DNA from: Aurantimonas endophytica
Lineage (GTDB): Bacteria; Pseudomonadota; Alphaproteobacteria; Rhizobiales; Rhizobiaceae
NCBI RefSeq assembly: GCF_014196845.1
Contig: NZ_JACIEM010000001.1
Coordinates: 1,302,001 to 1,366,000, forward strand
Direction of reading: 5' to 3'
Length of the DNA stretch: 64,000 bases
Made by a program: the position numbers and the translations under genes. Below the pieces are notes generated by a model, which made no database searches, was not told where the DNA came from, and saw only the letters and a list, made by a program, of their open reading frames with translations. Positions within the stretch are counted from its first letter, which is position 1; every line of letters begins with the position of its first letter. Of this stretch, positions 9,511 through 17,826 are shown in pieces.

Positions 9511-10255
9511 ACTGCCCCAGTGCCGTCCGAAACCGCCGCACCGTCTCCGCCATCCCGTATTCCAGCGCATCGGCGGTCAGCCCATGCCCGATCGAGACTT
9601 CGGCCATATTCGGGATCGCGCGCGTCAGTGCCGGCAGGTTGGCGACCGTCAGATCGTGCCCGGCATTGACGCCGAGACCCAGCGCCTCTGCAATCCCAGC
9701 CGTTTTCTTCAGACTTTCCAGCTCCTTGCTGGCTCTTGCGGAATCGTCGTGGCAGGCGCCGTAGGGACCGGTGTAGAGCTCCACTCTGTCGGCGCCGGTG
9801 GCCTTCGCGGCTTCGAGCTGCGCCTGCGAGGCGTCCGGGTCGCAGAACAGCGATACGCGGGCGCCGTGCTCTTTCAGCTGCGCCACGACCGACGTCAGCA
9901 TGTCCCGGTCGGCGATGAAATCCCAGCCATGATCCGAGGTCGGCTGCGACGGGTCGTCCGGCACCAGCGTCACCTGCTCGGGCCGCGAAGCCGCGACCAG
10001 ACGGAGGAACGCCTCCGTCGGGTAGCCCTCGATGTTGAACTCGTCCTGCGGAAACTCCTCGTCGATCAACTGCCGCAGCGCCGGCAGGTCGGAGAAGCGG
10101 ATGTGGCGCTGGTCCGGTCGCGGATGCACGGTGAGGCCGTGGGCCCCGGCGCGGAGCGCGATGCGCCCCATGTCGACGACGCTCGGCCAGGGCAGGTCGC
10201 GGCGGTTGCGCAGTATCGCGACGGCATTGAGATTGACGGAAAGTTCGGCGGGCAT
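9509..10255 (-). CDS. pdxJ: Pyridoxine 5'-phosphate synthase
   Basis: PdxJ condenses 1-deoxy-D-xylulose 5-phosphate with 3-amino-2-oxopropyl phosphate to form pyridoxine 5'-phosphate, the last step of de novo vitamin B6 synthesis. The 248-aa TIM barrel carries the family motifs: [55 protein letters not shown] and [12 protein letters not shown]. The start at 10255 is preferred over 10294 because the conserved strand begins at [10 protein letters not shown]. Monocistronic. The product supports PLP enzymes such as branched-chain transaminases, but there is no operon link to the ilv genes. Confidence 0.95.
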   Translation of the reverse strand: MPAELSVNLNAVAILRNRRDLPWPSVVDMGRIALRAGAHGLTVHPRPDQRHIRFSDLPALRQLIDEEFPQDEFNIEGYPTEAFLRLVAASRPEQVTLVPDDPSQPTSDHGWDFIADRDMLTSVVAQLKEHGARVSLFCDPDASQAQLEAAKATGADRVELYTGPYGACHDDSARASKELESLKKTAGIAEALGLGVNAGHDLTVANLPALTRAIPNMAEVSIGHGLTADALEYGMAETVRRFRTALGQ

Positions 10256-10460
10256 GAGGGTCCCTATCGGCAAATCATGGCGCGCAGGTAGCACAGAATT
10301 GGTCGGTCGTCGCGCCGGCCGATTCCAGCCGAAAACCCCTGCGTCGCGGGGCCCGGGAGCCCTGGGGCGGTTACCGCATCGCAGCGATCGGGAGGAATTC
10401 CGGTTGACAGCAGCGCCGGCTGGCTAGTCACTACGGGCAACGCACGCAAGGAGGAATGCC

Positions 10461-11963
10461 ATGGGCGGCACACGTTTCATCCCGATCGTCATTGCCGGGA
10501 TCGTCGGCCTCCTGATCGGCTGGTGGGCCGGTCCGGATATCGACGACCTCAACGAGACGACGTCGCAGCGCCTGGCGGAACTGCAGGCGCCGCTCGCGCA
10601 GATCCAGACCAATGTCGCCGAACTGAGCCAGCGCGTTCCGCAGGATGCGGCCGCCGCAGGCACCGGCGTCGCCGATGCCGTCAACGCCTTGCAGGCCCGC
10701 GTCGACCAGCTGGGTGCCGACGTGGTGGCCCGCACCGACGCGCTGTCGCAGAGCCTGCAGCAGCAGGCAGGCCAGACCGGCGGCAACGTCGCCGAGGCGG
10801 TGAATGCGCTGCAGGCCCGTGTCGACCAGCTGGCCGCCGATCTCGCCGCCCGCACCGACGCGATCTCCCAGGCGGTACAGGGCCAGGCACCCGCAGCCGG
10901 CGCAAGCGATCCGGCCGCCCTCGCCTCGCAGATCGGCAATACCGGCGCGATCCTGCTTCCCGGCCAGTCGGCGATCTATGGCGGCAATCCCGTCGTGCTG
11001 ACGGCGATATCCGCCGAAGCCGGCACCGCGACGCTGGCTGCTGCCGGTGGCGAGCCGCAGGACGTTGCGGCCGGCGAGTCGATCGATCTTGGCGAAGTCT
11101 GCCAGGTGACGCTGGCCGGTGTCGCCGCGGGCGCGGCCTATCTCTCCTCCGAAGGCTGCGAGGCCCCTGCAACCGAGCAGGCCCAGGCAGCCGCAGCTCC
11201 CACCGCGGAAACACCGGCACCAACCGCCGAAGCACCCGCGGCCGATGCACCCGCCGCGGCTCCCGCGGCCGAGGCCGCTGCACCGGCAGCCCCGGCTGCG
11301 GCTCCCGCGACGGAAGCCCCTGCCGCCGAAGCTGCGAGCACCGGCGCCACCCCCGTCGGCGGCACCGCGATCTTCGGCGAAACCCGCGTCTTCGTGTCGG
11401 GCGTGACCGACAACGAGGCGACGCTCTTCCCCGTGGGCGGCGAGCGCGAGCGCGTCGCGGTGGGCGGTACGCTCGACGCGGGCGACGGCTGCACCGTGAC
11501 CGTGGACAGCATCGCGGACGGCGCGGTCACGCTGAGCTCGGAAGGCTGTGATGCCGCTGCCGCCCCGGCGGCGGAAGAGGCGGCTCCCGCCGAGGCCGCG
11601 GCACCGGCAGCGGCCCCGGTCGAGCCCGCTGCAGCGCCGGCAGCCCCGGCTGCACCTGAAGCAGCGCCGGCGGAGCCGGCTGCACCCGCAGCACCGGCCG
11701 AAGCGGCAGCGCCCGCGGCCCCGGCGGCCGCACCTGCAGCGGCCGGCGAGCCGAACGGCATCACCACGGGGCAGACCGCCAGCTTCGGCGAGCATCGGGT
11801 GTTCCTGTCGGGCATCACCGACACCGAGGCGACGATCTATGTCGTGGGCTCGGGCCGCCAGCTTCTTGCGGCCGGCGCCTCGGCCGATGTCGGCGACGGC
11901 TGCTCGATCACCCTCGACCGTATCGAGGCGGGCACGGCCTATCTCTCCGCCGCCGGCTGCTGA
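10461..11963 (+). CDS. Membrane-anchored Ala/Pro-rich protein with three copies of a two-cysteine module
   Basis: A 500-aa protein, no family recognised. Residues 5-25 form a transmembrane helix with an N-in signal-anchor look. Residues 30-150 are predicted coiled coil with a 40-residue tandem repeat (NALQARVDQLGADVVARTDA and NALQARVDQLAADLAARTDA). Then come three copies of a roughly 63-75-residue beta-rich module (about 158-233, 301-362, 435-500), each with a C-[TSQ]-[VI]-T core and an S-x-x-GC end, joined by linkers of almost pure Ala, Pro and Glu. The paired cysteines suggest disulfides in the periplasm. AAGGAGG precedes the ATG. A strong terminator follows. An envelope spacer or adhesion role is a guess. 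Confidence 0.8.
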   Translation: MGGTRFIPIVIAGIVGLLIGWWAGPDIDDLNETTSQRLAELQAPLAQIQTNVAELSQRVPQDAAAAGTGVADAVNALQARVDQLGADVVARTDALSQSLQQQAGQTGGNVAEAVNALQARVDQLAADLAARTDAISQAVQGQAPAAGASDPAALASQIGNTGAILLPGQSAIYGGNPVVLTAISAEAGTATLAAAGGEPQDVAAGESIDLGEVCQVTLAGVAAGAAYLSSEGCEAPATEQAQAAAAPTAETPAPTAEAPAADAPAAAPAAEAAAPAAPAAAPATEAPAAEAASTGATPVGGTAIFGETRVFVSGVTDNEATLFPVGGERERVAVGGTLDAGDGCTVTVDSIADGAVTLSSEGCDAAAAPAAEEAAPAEAAAPAAAPVEPAAAPAAPAAPEAAPAEPAAPAAPAEAAAPAAPAAAPAAAGEPNGITTGQTASFGEHRVFLSGITDTEATIYVVGSGRQLLAAGASADVGDGCSITLDRIEAGTAYLSAAGC

Positions 11964-12013
11964 AGGTGGCCGACGCATCCTGCAGGCAAGACCGCCGGCG
12001 GGAGCGGGACAAC

Positions 12014-12047
12014 GAAAGCGGCGGCGCTCCAGGGCGCCGCCGCTTTC
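12014..12047. terminator. Bidirectional terminator between convergent genes
   Basis: A 14-bp perfect stem, GAAAGCGGCGGCGC and its complement, around a 6-nt loop. It sits between the convergent 500-aa protein gene and the RecD-like helicase gene, overlapping the helicase stop codon. The stem has A/T ends on both sides, but T-runs are short. Confidence 0.7.
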
Positions 12048-13173
12048 ATTTGACGATGGTGAGGGTCTCGGCCGCCCGGGTGATCGCGGTGTAGAGCCAG
12101 CGCTCGCGGGTATCCTTGAAGGCCCAGCTCTCGTCGAACAGCATGACGTCGTTCCACTGGGAGCCCTGCGCCTTGTGGACGGTCAGCGCGTAGCCATAGT
12201 CGAAATCGTCGAAGCGCTTCTTGGTCGACCACGGCACCTCCGCGTCGGGATCTTCGAAGGCCGATTTCAACAGCCGGATCTTCGCCGCGCCCTGGTCGAT
12301 GTCGTCGTCGTCCGGCTTGACGATGAGGTTGACGCCCGGCTTCGTCGTCTCGCGAGAGGCTGTCAGCACCTGCCAGAGCGAGCCGTTGAGCAGGCCCTTG
12401 GGCGGGTCGTTGCGCAGGCATACCAGTTTGTCCCCGGCCATCGGCAAGGGGCCTTCGAAGCCCTTCAGCTCGCGCAGCCTCGTGTTGTAGCGCCGGCGGG
12501 TGCGGTTGGTGCCGACCAGCACCTGATCGGCGGCCAGCACCTTCTCCGTCTCGACATCCCGCTTGGAGATGATCTTGGCGGTGCCCCAGTCGCCATACAT
12601 CAGTTCCTTGCCCTCGCGGACATGCAGCGCCAGCTCGATGATCGGGTTGTCGCGCGCCTGGCGATGGATCTCGCTGAGCAGGAAGTCGGGCTCCGCCTCG
12701 GTGAAGAAGCCGCCGCCGGAGACCGGCGGCAACTGGCCGGGATCGCCGAGCACCAGGATCGGCGTGCCGAAGGACATCAGGTCGCGGCCGAGTGCCTCGT
12801 CGACCATCGAGCATTCGTCGACGATGACCAGCTTGGCCTTGGCGACCGGGCTCTGCCGGTTGAGCGAGAAGGTCGGCGACACGCGCGACACGCCGCTCGC
12901 CTCGTCCGACACGGTCTCCTCGCCGCGCGGCCGATAGATCAGCGAATGCAGCGTACGTGCGCTGCGGGCGCCTTTTGACCGCAGCACCTGCGCTGCTTTG
13001 CCGGTAAAGGCGGCGAACTGCACGGCGCCGTCGATGCCTTCGGCGAAATGCTTGGCCAGCGTCGTCTTGCCGGTTCCGGCATATCCGAACAGGCGGAAGA
13101 TCGGGGTCTCGCCGGCCTCGAGCCAGCGTGCCACCGCTGTCAGCGCGTCGTCCTGCTGGGGTGAGAGCTTCAA
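12046..13173 (-). CDS. RecD/Dda-like ATP-dependent DNA helicase
   Basis: A superfamily 1B helicase of 375 aa. Motif I (Walker A) is FGYAGTGKTTLAKHF near residue 30, motif II is VIVDECSMVDE, motif III GDPGQLPPV, and motifs V/VI are LTVHKAQGSQWNDVMLF and WLYTAITRAAETLTIV. The short length and order resemble phage Dda and the catalytic core of RecD2 without its N-terminal domain. It unwinds DNA 5' to 3' in family members. Start at 13173 gives MKLSPQQDDAL, typical for the family. No neighbouring recB or recC, so it acts alone. Confidence 0.88.
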   Translation of the reverse strand: MKLSPQQDDALTAVARWLEAGETPIFRLFGYAGTGKTTLAKHFAEGIDGAVQFAAFTGKAAQVLRSKGARSARTLHSLIYRPRGEETVSDEASGVSRVSPTFSLNRQSPVAKAKLVIVDECSMVDEALGRDLMSFGTPILVLGDPGQLPPVSGGGFFTEAEPDFLLSEIHRQARDNPIIELALHVREGKELMYGDWGTAKIISKRDVETEKVLAADQVLVGTNRTRRRYNTRLRELKGFEGPLPMAGDKLVCLRNDPPKGLLNGSLWQVLTASRETTKPGVNLIVKPDDDDIDQGAAKIRLLKSAFEDPDAEVPWSTKKRFDDFDYGYALTVHKAQGSQWNDVMLFDESWAFKDTRERWLYTAITRAAETLTIVK

Positions 13174-13292
13174 GCCGATCTCCGTCGTGGACTCGCGGCC
13201 AAATGCCCGAATCCTCCGCTGCGATGTCTATACGGGCGGGCCAGCCATTTCACCCCGCACGGGCAATCGCATCGCGCCCACGAGGACAAATC

Positions 13293-15284
13293 TCAGGGAC
13301 TGCTGGCCGCTGCCTCGCCGCTGGCCGTCTCGGGCGAGCGGCCCCGCGGCCTGCCCGCCATCGCGTCGGCGACCGCCACTTCGAGTTCGCGCATGCCGAA
13401 GGGCTTGGGAAGCTTCTGCAGCGATCGGTCTCCGCCGGGCGGTAGTTCCGCGTAGCCGGTCGCGAGTACGATGGGGACGTCCGGCCATTCGGCCCGGATC
13501 GCCTCCGCAAGCTGGCTGCCGGTCATCCGCGGCATGGCGTGGTCGGTGATCACCAGGTCGATCCGTCGGCCGGCGCGCATGAGTTCCAGCGCCTCGGCTG
13601 CCGAGAATGCCTCGAGCGCCGTATGCCCCAGATCCTCCAGCATCGCGGTCGTGTTCATCAGGACCAGCCCGTCGTCGTCGACGGCGAGGACCACGAGCGG
13701 CCCCGTTGCGGCGTGCGGCGTTGCCGTCTCCTGAGGATCGGCATCCACCACCGGAACGTCCTGTGACTGCGGCAACCACAACTCGACCGTCGAGCCGACG
13801 CCCTTCTGGCTTTTGATCGAAAGCCGCCCGCCCGATTGCCGCACCAGCCCATGCACCATGGAAAGGCCGAGCCCCGTGCCCTTTCCGATGCCCTTTGTGG
13901 TGAAGAACGGTTCGGCAGCCCGCGCCAGCGTCGCCTCGTCCATGCCCTCGCCCGTGTCGATCACGGCGAGGCGGACATAGCGGCCCGCGGCAAGATCGTT
14001 CAAGCCTGGGTTGACCGTTTGCTCGCTCGCCTCGATGACGATCTCGCCGCCGGCTTCCATGGCATCGCGCGCATTGACGAACAGGTTGAGAAGCGCCGTC
14101 TCCAGCTGCACGGGATCGGCCTGGACCGGCGCCAGCCGAACCGGGAAACGGGTGACGATGGTCACCTGCGGGCCGAGCGAACGCTGCAGGAAGGCACTCA
14201 TGCCCTCGACCAGCTCGCGCAGATCGACCGGCCGCGGTTCGAGGTCCTGGCGACGTGCGAAGGCGAGCATGCGCTGCGTCAGCGAAGCGCCGCGCTCGAC
14301 GCCTCTCAGCGCATTGTCGATCAGCCCCTGTACAGCCGGGTCGTCGGTTACGCGCTTGCGCGCCAGTTCGAGGCTGCCGAGCACCGCCGTCAGGAGATTG
14401 TTGAAATCGTGGGCGATACCGCCGGTCAGCTGGCCGATCGCCTCCATCTTCTGGGACTGGGCCAGCGCCTCGTTGGCCTCGCTCAGCGCCCGCTGCGCCT
14501 CGGCCCGCTCGGTGACGTCGCGCGTGATCTTGGCAAAGCCGATGACCACGCCCGCATCGTTGGTGATCCTCTCGATCACCACGTGGGCACAAAAACGGGT
14601 ACCGTCCTTGCGGACGCGCCAGCCCTCGGTCTCGAAGCGCCCTTCCACGAGCGCTGTCGTCAGGCCCCGCTGCGGCTCGCCACGCTCCCGATCCTCCGGG
14701 GTGTAGAAACGGGAGAAATGCTGCCCCATGATCTCGTCCGGCCGATAGCCCTTGATCCGCTGCGCCCCCTGATTCCAGTTTGTGACGCAGCCATCCGGGT
14801 CGAGCATGAAGATGGCGTAGTCGGTGACGCCATTGACCAGCAGGCGAAACTGCTCCTCGCTTCGGCGCAGCGTTTCCTCGGCGATCTTCCGCTCGCTGAG
14901 GTCGCGGGTGATCTTGGCGTAGCCGATCAGCTCGCCGGTCGCGAGGCGGATCGGATCGACGATCGCATGCGCCCAGAATCGCGTGCCGTCCTTGCGGACC
15001 CGCCAGCCCTCGGTCTCGAAACGGCCTTCCGCGGCAGCGATCTGCAGCGCCCGCTGCGGCAGACCGGCTTCACGGTCGCCGTCCGTGAAGAAGCGGGAGT
15101 AGTGCTCTCCGAGTATTTCCGATTCCGCATAGCCCTTGAAGCGCTGCGCGCCGGCATTCCAGCTGACGATGACGCCGCCAGGATCGAGCATATAGATCGC
15201 ATAGTCGGTAATGGCGTCGACGAGCAGACGGTAGCGCCCCTCTTCACTCGACGACGCCGCGAACCGCTCGGTGCGTTCCATCAT
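13293..15284 (-). CDS. Hybrid histidine kinase with two PAS domains and a receiver
   Basis: A 663-aa soluble sensor kinase with no transmembrane helix. Two very similar PAS domains (about 20-140 and 145-265) share the block GRFETEGWRVRKDGTRF. The HisKA domain has GGIAHDFNNLL with phospho-acceptor His near 292; HATPase_c follows with N-box LNLFVNARDAM and G boxes DTGEGMDE and GKGTGLGLSM. A receiver domain ends the protein with phospho-acceptor Asp near 581 (VITDHAMP) and Lys in KLPKPF. ATG at 15284 follows GAGGAA. No cognate regulator is adjacent, so the phosphate target is unknown. Architecture resembles LOV/PAS hybrid kinases, but no flavin-binding Cys motif is seen. Confidence 0.9.
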   Translation of the reverse strand: MMERTERFAASSSEEGRYRLLVDAITDYAIYMLDPGGVIVSWNAGAQRFKGYAESEILGEHYSRFFTDGDREAGLPQRALQIAAAEGRFETEGWRVRKDGTRFWAHAIVDPIRLATGELIGYAKITRDLSERKIAEETLRRSEEQFRLLVNGVTDYAIFMLDPDGCVTNWNQGAQRIKGYRPDEIMGQHFSRFYTPEDRERGEPQRGLTTALVEGRFETEGWRVRKDGTRFCAHVVIERITNDAGVVIGFAKITRDVTERAEAQRALSEANEALAQSQKMEAIGQLTGGIAHDFNNLLTAVLGSLELARKRVTDDPAVQGLIDNALRGVERGASLTQRMLAFARRQDLEPRPVDLRELVEGMSAFLQRSLGPQVTIVTRFPVRLAPVQADPVQLETALLNLFVNARDAMEAGGEIVIEASEQTVNPGLNDLAAGRYVRLAVIDTGEGMDEATLARAAEPFFTTKGIGKGTGLGLSMVHGLVRQSGGRLSIKSQKGVGSTVELWLPQSQDVPVVDADPQETATPHAATGPLVVLAVDDDGLVLMNTTAMLEDLGHTALEAFSAAEALELMRAGRRIDLVITDHAMPRMTGSQLAEAIRAEWPDVPIVLATGYAELPPGGDRSLQKLPKPFGMRELEVAVADAMAGRPRGRSPETASGEAAASSP

Positions 15285-15358
15285 GTTCCTCACGAGACTG
15301 TTATCGCGCGGTGAGATAGGCCCGCCCGCAGGGGAACCAAGCCATTCGAACCATATGG

Positions 15359-15952
15359 CTAAAGAAGTAGCGGGACGAGGCTGAACGCCAGCAGAACGCC
15401 CATCGCGATATTGAACCATTTCAGCCGCACCGGATCGGCCAGGAACTGCCGCAGCATCACCCCGAACGCTGCCCAGATCGAAACGCTCGGCCAGTTGACC
15501 AGGCCGAAGACCAGCGTGACGAGCAGCACGGTAAGGAATGGCCGCGCCGGGTCGGTATAGATCGCCATCGCAGTCACCGCGAGCACCCAGGCCTTCGGGT
15601 TGACCCACTGGAACGCCGCCGCCTCCAGGAACGTCATCGGGGCGTCCTTGCCGCTCCGCTCCTTGATGCTTCGGGCAGTCGCGATGCGCCAGGCCAGATA
15701 CAGCAGATAGGCGCCGCCGACGATCTTCAGCGCCAGGTGCAGCGGCGGATAGGCCGTCAGCAGGGCTCCCAGCCCGAAGCCGACGGCCAGCAGCAGCAGG
15801 CAGAAGCCGAAGGCGATCCCGCACATATGCGGGATCGTCCGGATGAAGCCGAAATTCACCCCCGAGGCGAGCAGCATGAAATTGTTCGGCCCCGGCGTCA
15901 CCGAGGAGACGAAGGCAAAGGCCGCAAGCGCGAGAAGAACGTCGGTGCTCAT
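15359..15952 (-). CDS. LysE/RhtB-family amino acid exporter
   Basis: An integral membrane protein of 197 aa with five to six hydrophobic segments. The family signature is the N-terminal SSVTPGPNNFMLLASGVNFG and the central FLEAAAFQWVNPKAWVLAV. Members export basic or neutral amino acids such as lysine, threonine, homoserine or leucine. It starts 50 bp after the ilvN stop on the same strand, so it may be co-transcribed with ilvN; a role in disposing of excess branched-chain amino acids is attractive but is inference. Confidence 0.92.
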   Translation of the reverse strand: MSTDVLLALAAFAFVSSVTPGPNNFMLLASGVNFGFIRTIPHMCGIAFGFCLLLLAVGFGLGALLTAYPPLHLALKIVGGAYLLYLAWRIATARSIKERSGKDAPMTFLEAAAFQWVNPKAWVLAVTAMAIYTDPARPFLTVLLVTLVFGLVNWPSVSIWAAFGVMLRQFLADPVRLKWFNIAMGVLLAFSLVPLLL

Positions 15953-16002
15953 GGTCGGCTCGATCCGTCAGCGACGCTGACAGGGAGGAAAAGGCGCGAG
16001 GA

Positions 16003-16575
16003 CTACATCCCGTCCTTGCCGCGCGACAGCGCCGCGACGCCGGTGCGGCAGACCTCGACGAGGCCAAGCGGCGCCATGATCGCGACGAACTTGTCGAGCT
16101 TGGACGGTCGCCCGGTCAGCTCGAAGACGAAGTGCTCGATCGAGGAATCCACCACCTTGGCCCGGAACACGTCGGCGAGCCGCAGTGCCTCGACCCGCTT
16201 CTCCCCCTGCCCCGCCACCTTGACGATCGCGAGCTCCCGCTGGACCGGGCCGCTCTCGCCGTCCTCGCCGGCTGCGCGGGTCAGGTCGACCACGCGGTGC
16301 ACCGGCACGATCCGGTCGAGCTGGCTCTTCAACTGCTCGATCACGTGCGGCGCGCCTTTGGTCACCACGGTGATCCGCGACAGATGCTTCTCGTGCTCGG
16401 TCTCGGAGACCGTCAGGCTCTCAATATTGTAGCCCCGGCCCGAGAACAGCCCGATGACCCGCGCCAGAACGCCCGGCTCGTTGTCGACGATGATCGCGAG
16501 AATGCGCGACTCGATGGCCTCCTTCTCGGGCGTGATGAAATAGGCGGAGGCGGGCGGTGGAACGGGGCTGTTCAT
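16003..16575 (-). CDS. ilvN: Acetolactate synthase small (regulatory) subunit
   Basis: The regulatory subunit of acetohydroxyacid synthase, about 190 aa. It stimulates the IlvB catalytic subunit and confers valine feedback inhibition. The ACT domain is clear: RILAIIVDNEPGVLARVIGL with GRGYNIESLTV and LSRITVVTKG, followed by the C-terminal domain ending near GKDGM. ATG 16575 is used; a GTG at 16590 is also in frame and neither has a strong Shine-Dalgarno. A 7-bp GC-rich hairpin lies at 16601-16620 in its leader. Unlike the usual ilvBN layout, a plus-strand gene is inserted between ilvB and ilvN. Confidence 0.95.
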   Translation of the reverse strand: MNSPVPPPASAYFITPEKEAIESRILAIIVDNEPGVLARVIGLFSGRGYNIESLTVSETEHEKHLSRITVVTKGAPHVIEQLKSQLDRIVPVHRVVDLTRAAGEDGESGPVQRELAIVKVAGQGEKRVEALRLADVFRAKVVDSSIEHFVFELTGRPSKLDKFVAIMAPLGLVEVCRTGVAALSRGKDGM

Positions 16576-16737
16576 GGTCGGACTCGGCACTTTCGGGGTT
16601 GCGCGGCGCGAAGGCCGCGCGCGTTGAAGATGGGGGTGATCGCGTCCGCAGGGTGGACGTCGGTCACCGTGATGGCATGTTCCCGTGCCACGGTAAGGTG
16701 CCAGCCGCCGGGCGGAACATGACGGGAGACATCACCA

Positions 16738-17735
16738 TGCGACAGGTCACGATGATGGGCGCAGCCGCGGCGCTTGCCGCCTTGTCGCTCGACGCGGCGG
16801 CACAGGCGCCGACGGGACAGTGCGTTCCTGCGCTGACCGAAGCCGGTTTCGAGCTGACGCTGCGGGTCGAAGGACAGGACGGGACCTACCGCCTGACCTG
16901 CCGGGATGGATCGCTGGTCGCGGTGGCGGCAGATGCGGGATCGGCAGGCGACGGATCCGCCGATGCGCGGATCGCCGACAGCGCCGCCGAAGCAGCCGCT
17001 GCCCTGGACGGGGCCGAAGCGCTGGGAGAACCGCCCGCGGACCTGACCGGTCCGGCCGGGACCCGGGATGAAGCGGACGGGGCCGGCGACGCCGGCGATC
17101 GCGAGACCGGCGTCAACGCGGCTGGCGTTGCCGGCCAGACCCCGGAAGTCTCCATGAGCCAGGCAGTCCGCGAGCCGGCGGCGGCGGGCGGACCCGCCAT
17201 GGCAGCAGATGGCCGCGCTGGCGAAGCGGCGGCGCGAAAGCCGGCCATCGCCGAGACCGACGCGGCGGCGTCGGGCGAGTCCCACGCTGATGGCGAGCCC
17301 AAGCACGAAGAGCGGCTCGGGGACGCTGCCGGCAATTTCGCCGACGACGACATGATCGCCGTCCCGCTGGTGGTGATCGGCAACGCCGAACTCGCTTTGC
17401 CCGGCGCACGTTTCGACAGCGTTGCCATCGAGGGCGACGGCGAGTTTTTCGATCTGCGCGGCACGTTGCGCGGCGACGCCGTCTCGGTCGCCGTGGCGCC
17501 GGACGGCGTCATCATGCAGATCGACCGGATGATCGAGGCCGAGGCAGTGCCGGAGGGGGTGGCGCGCATCGCCGATGCGCTGCTCCCCGAGGCGGAGATC
17601 GAGACGATCACGCTGTCGAGCCGCCACAACTACACGAGCTTCTTCGTCTATGAGGGTCGCGACGTCCGCGGCACCCCGTTCACGCTCGAGATCCGCTCGG
17701 ATGGGCGCAACGTCGAGTTCAAGCGCCCCGCCTGA
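16738..17735 (+). CDS. Secreted protein of unknown function between ilvB and ilvN
   Basis: A 332-aa protein with a signal peptide (MMGAAAALAALSLDAAAQA, cleavage near residue 24). A short Cys-bearing N-terminal segment (QCVPAL...YRLTCRDGS) precedes an Ala/Asp/Glu-rich low-complexity stretch (about 60-200). The C-terminal 120 residues look folded and beta-rich (VPLVVIGNAELALPG, VSVAVAPDGVIMQID, TSFFVYEGRDVRGTPFTLEI). ATG 16738 has GGGAG upstream; ATG 16720 is an alternative. It lies on the opposite strand to both ilv genes, divergent from ilvN by 162 bp. No family recognised. Confidence 0.7.
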
Positions 17736-17826
17736 GCGGGAGCGCTCGTCCGGACGCACCACGCCCCGGCCGGAAAGGCCGAAGCGAAGGCTCGCCGCGA
17801 AGGTCGGGTTCGTCGCCACCGTTCCG

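Noticed and set aside
15374-16067. N-terminal extension that would fuse the LysE region to the hybrid kinase
   Set aside because: The kinase frame stays open upstream of 15284, but MMERTERF at 15284 has GAGGAA directly before it and the extension is the shadow of the LysE gene in another frame.
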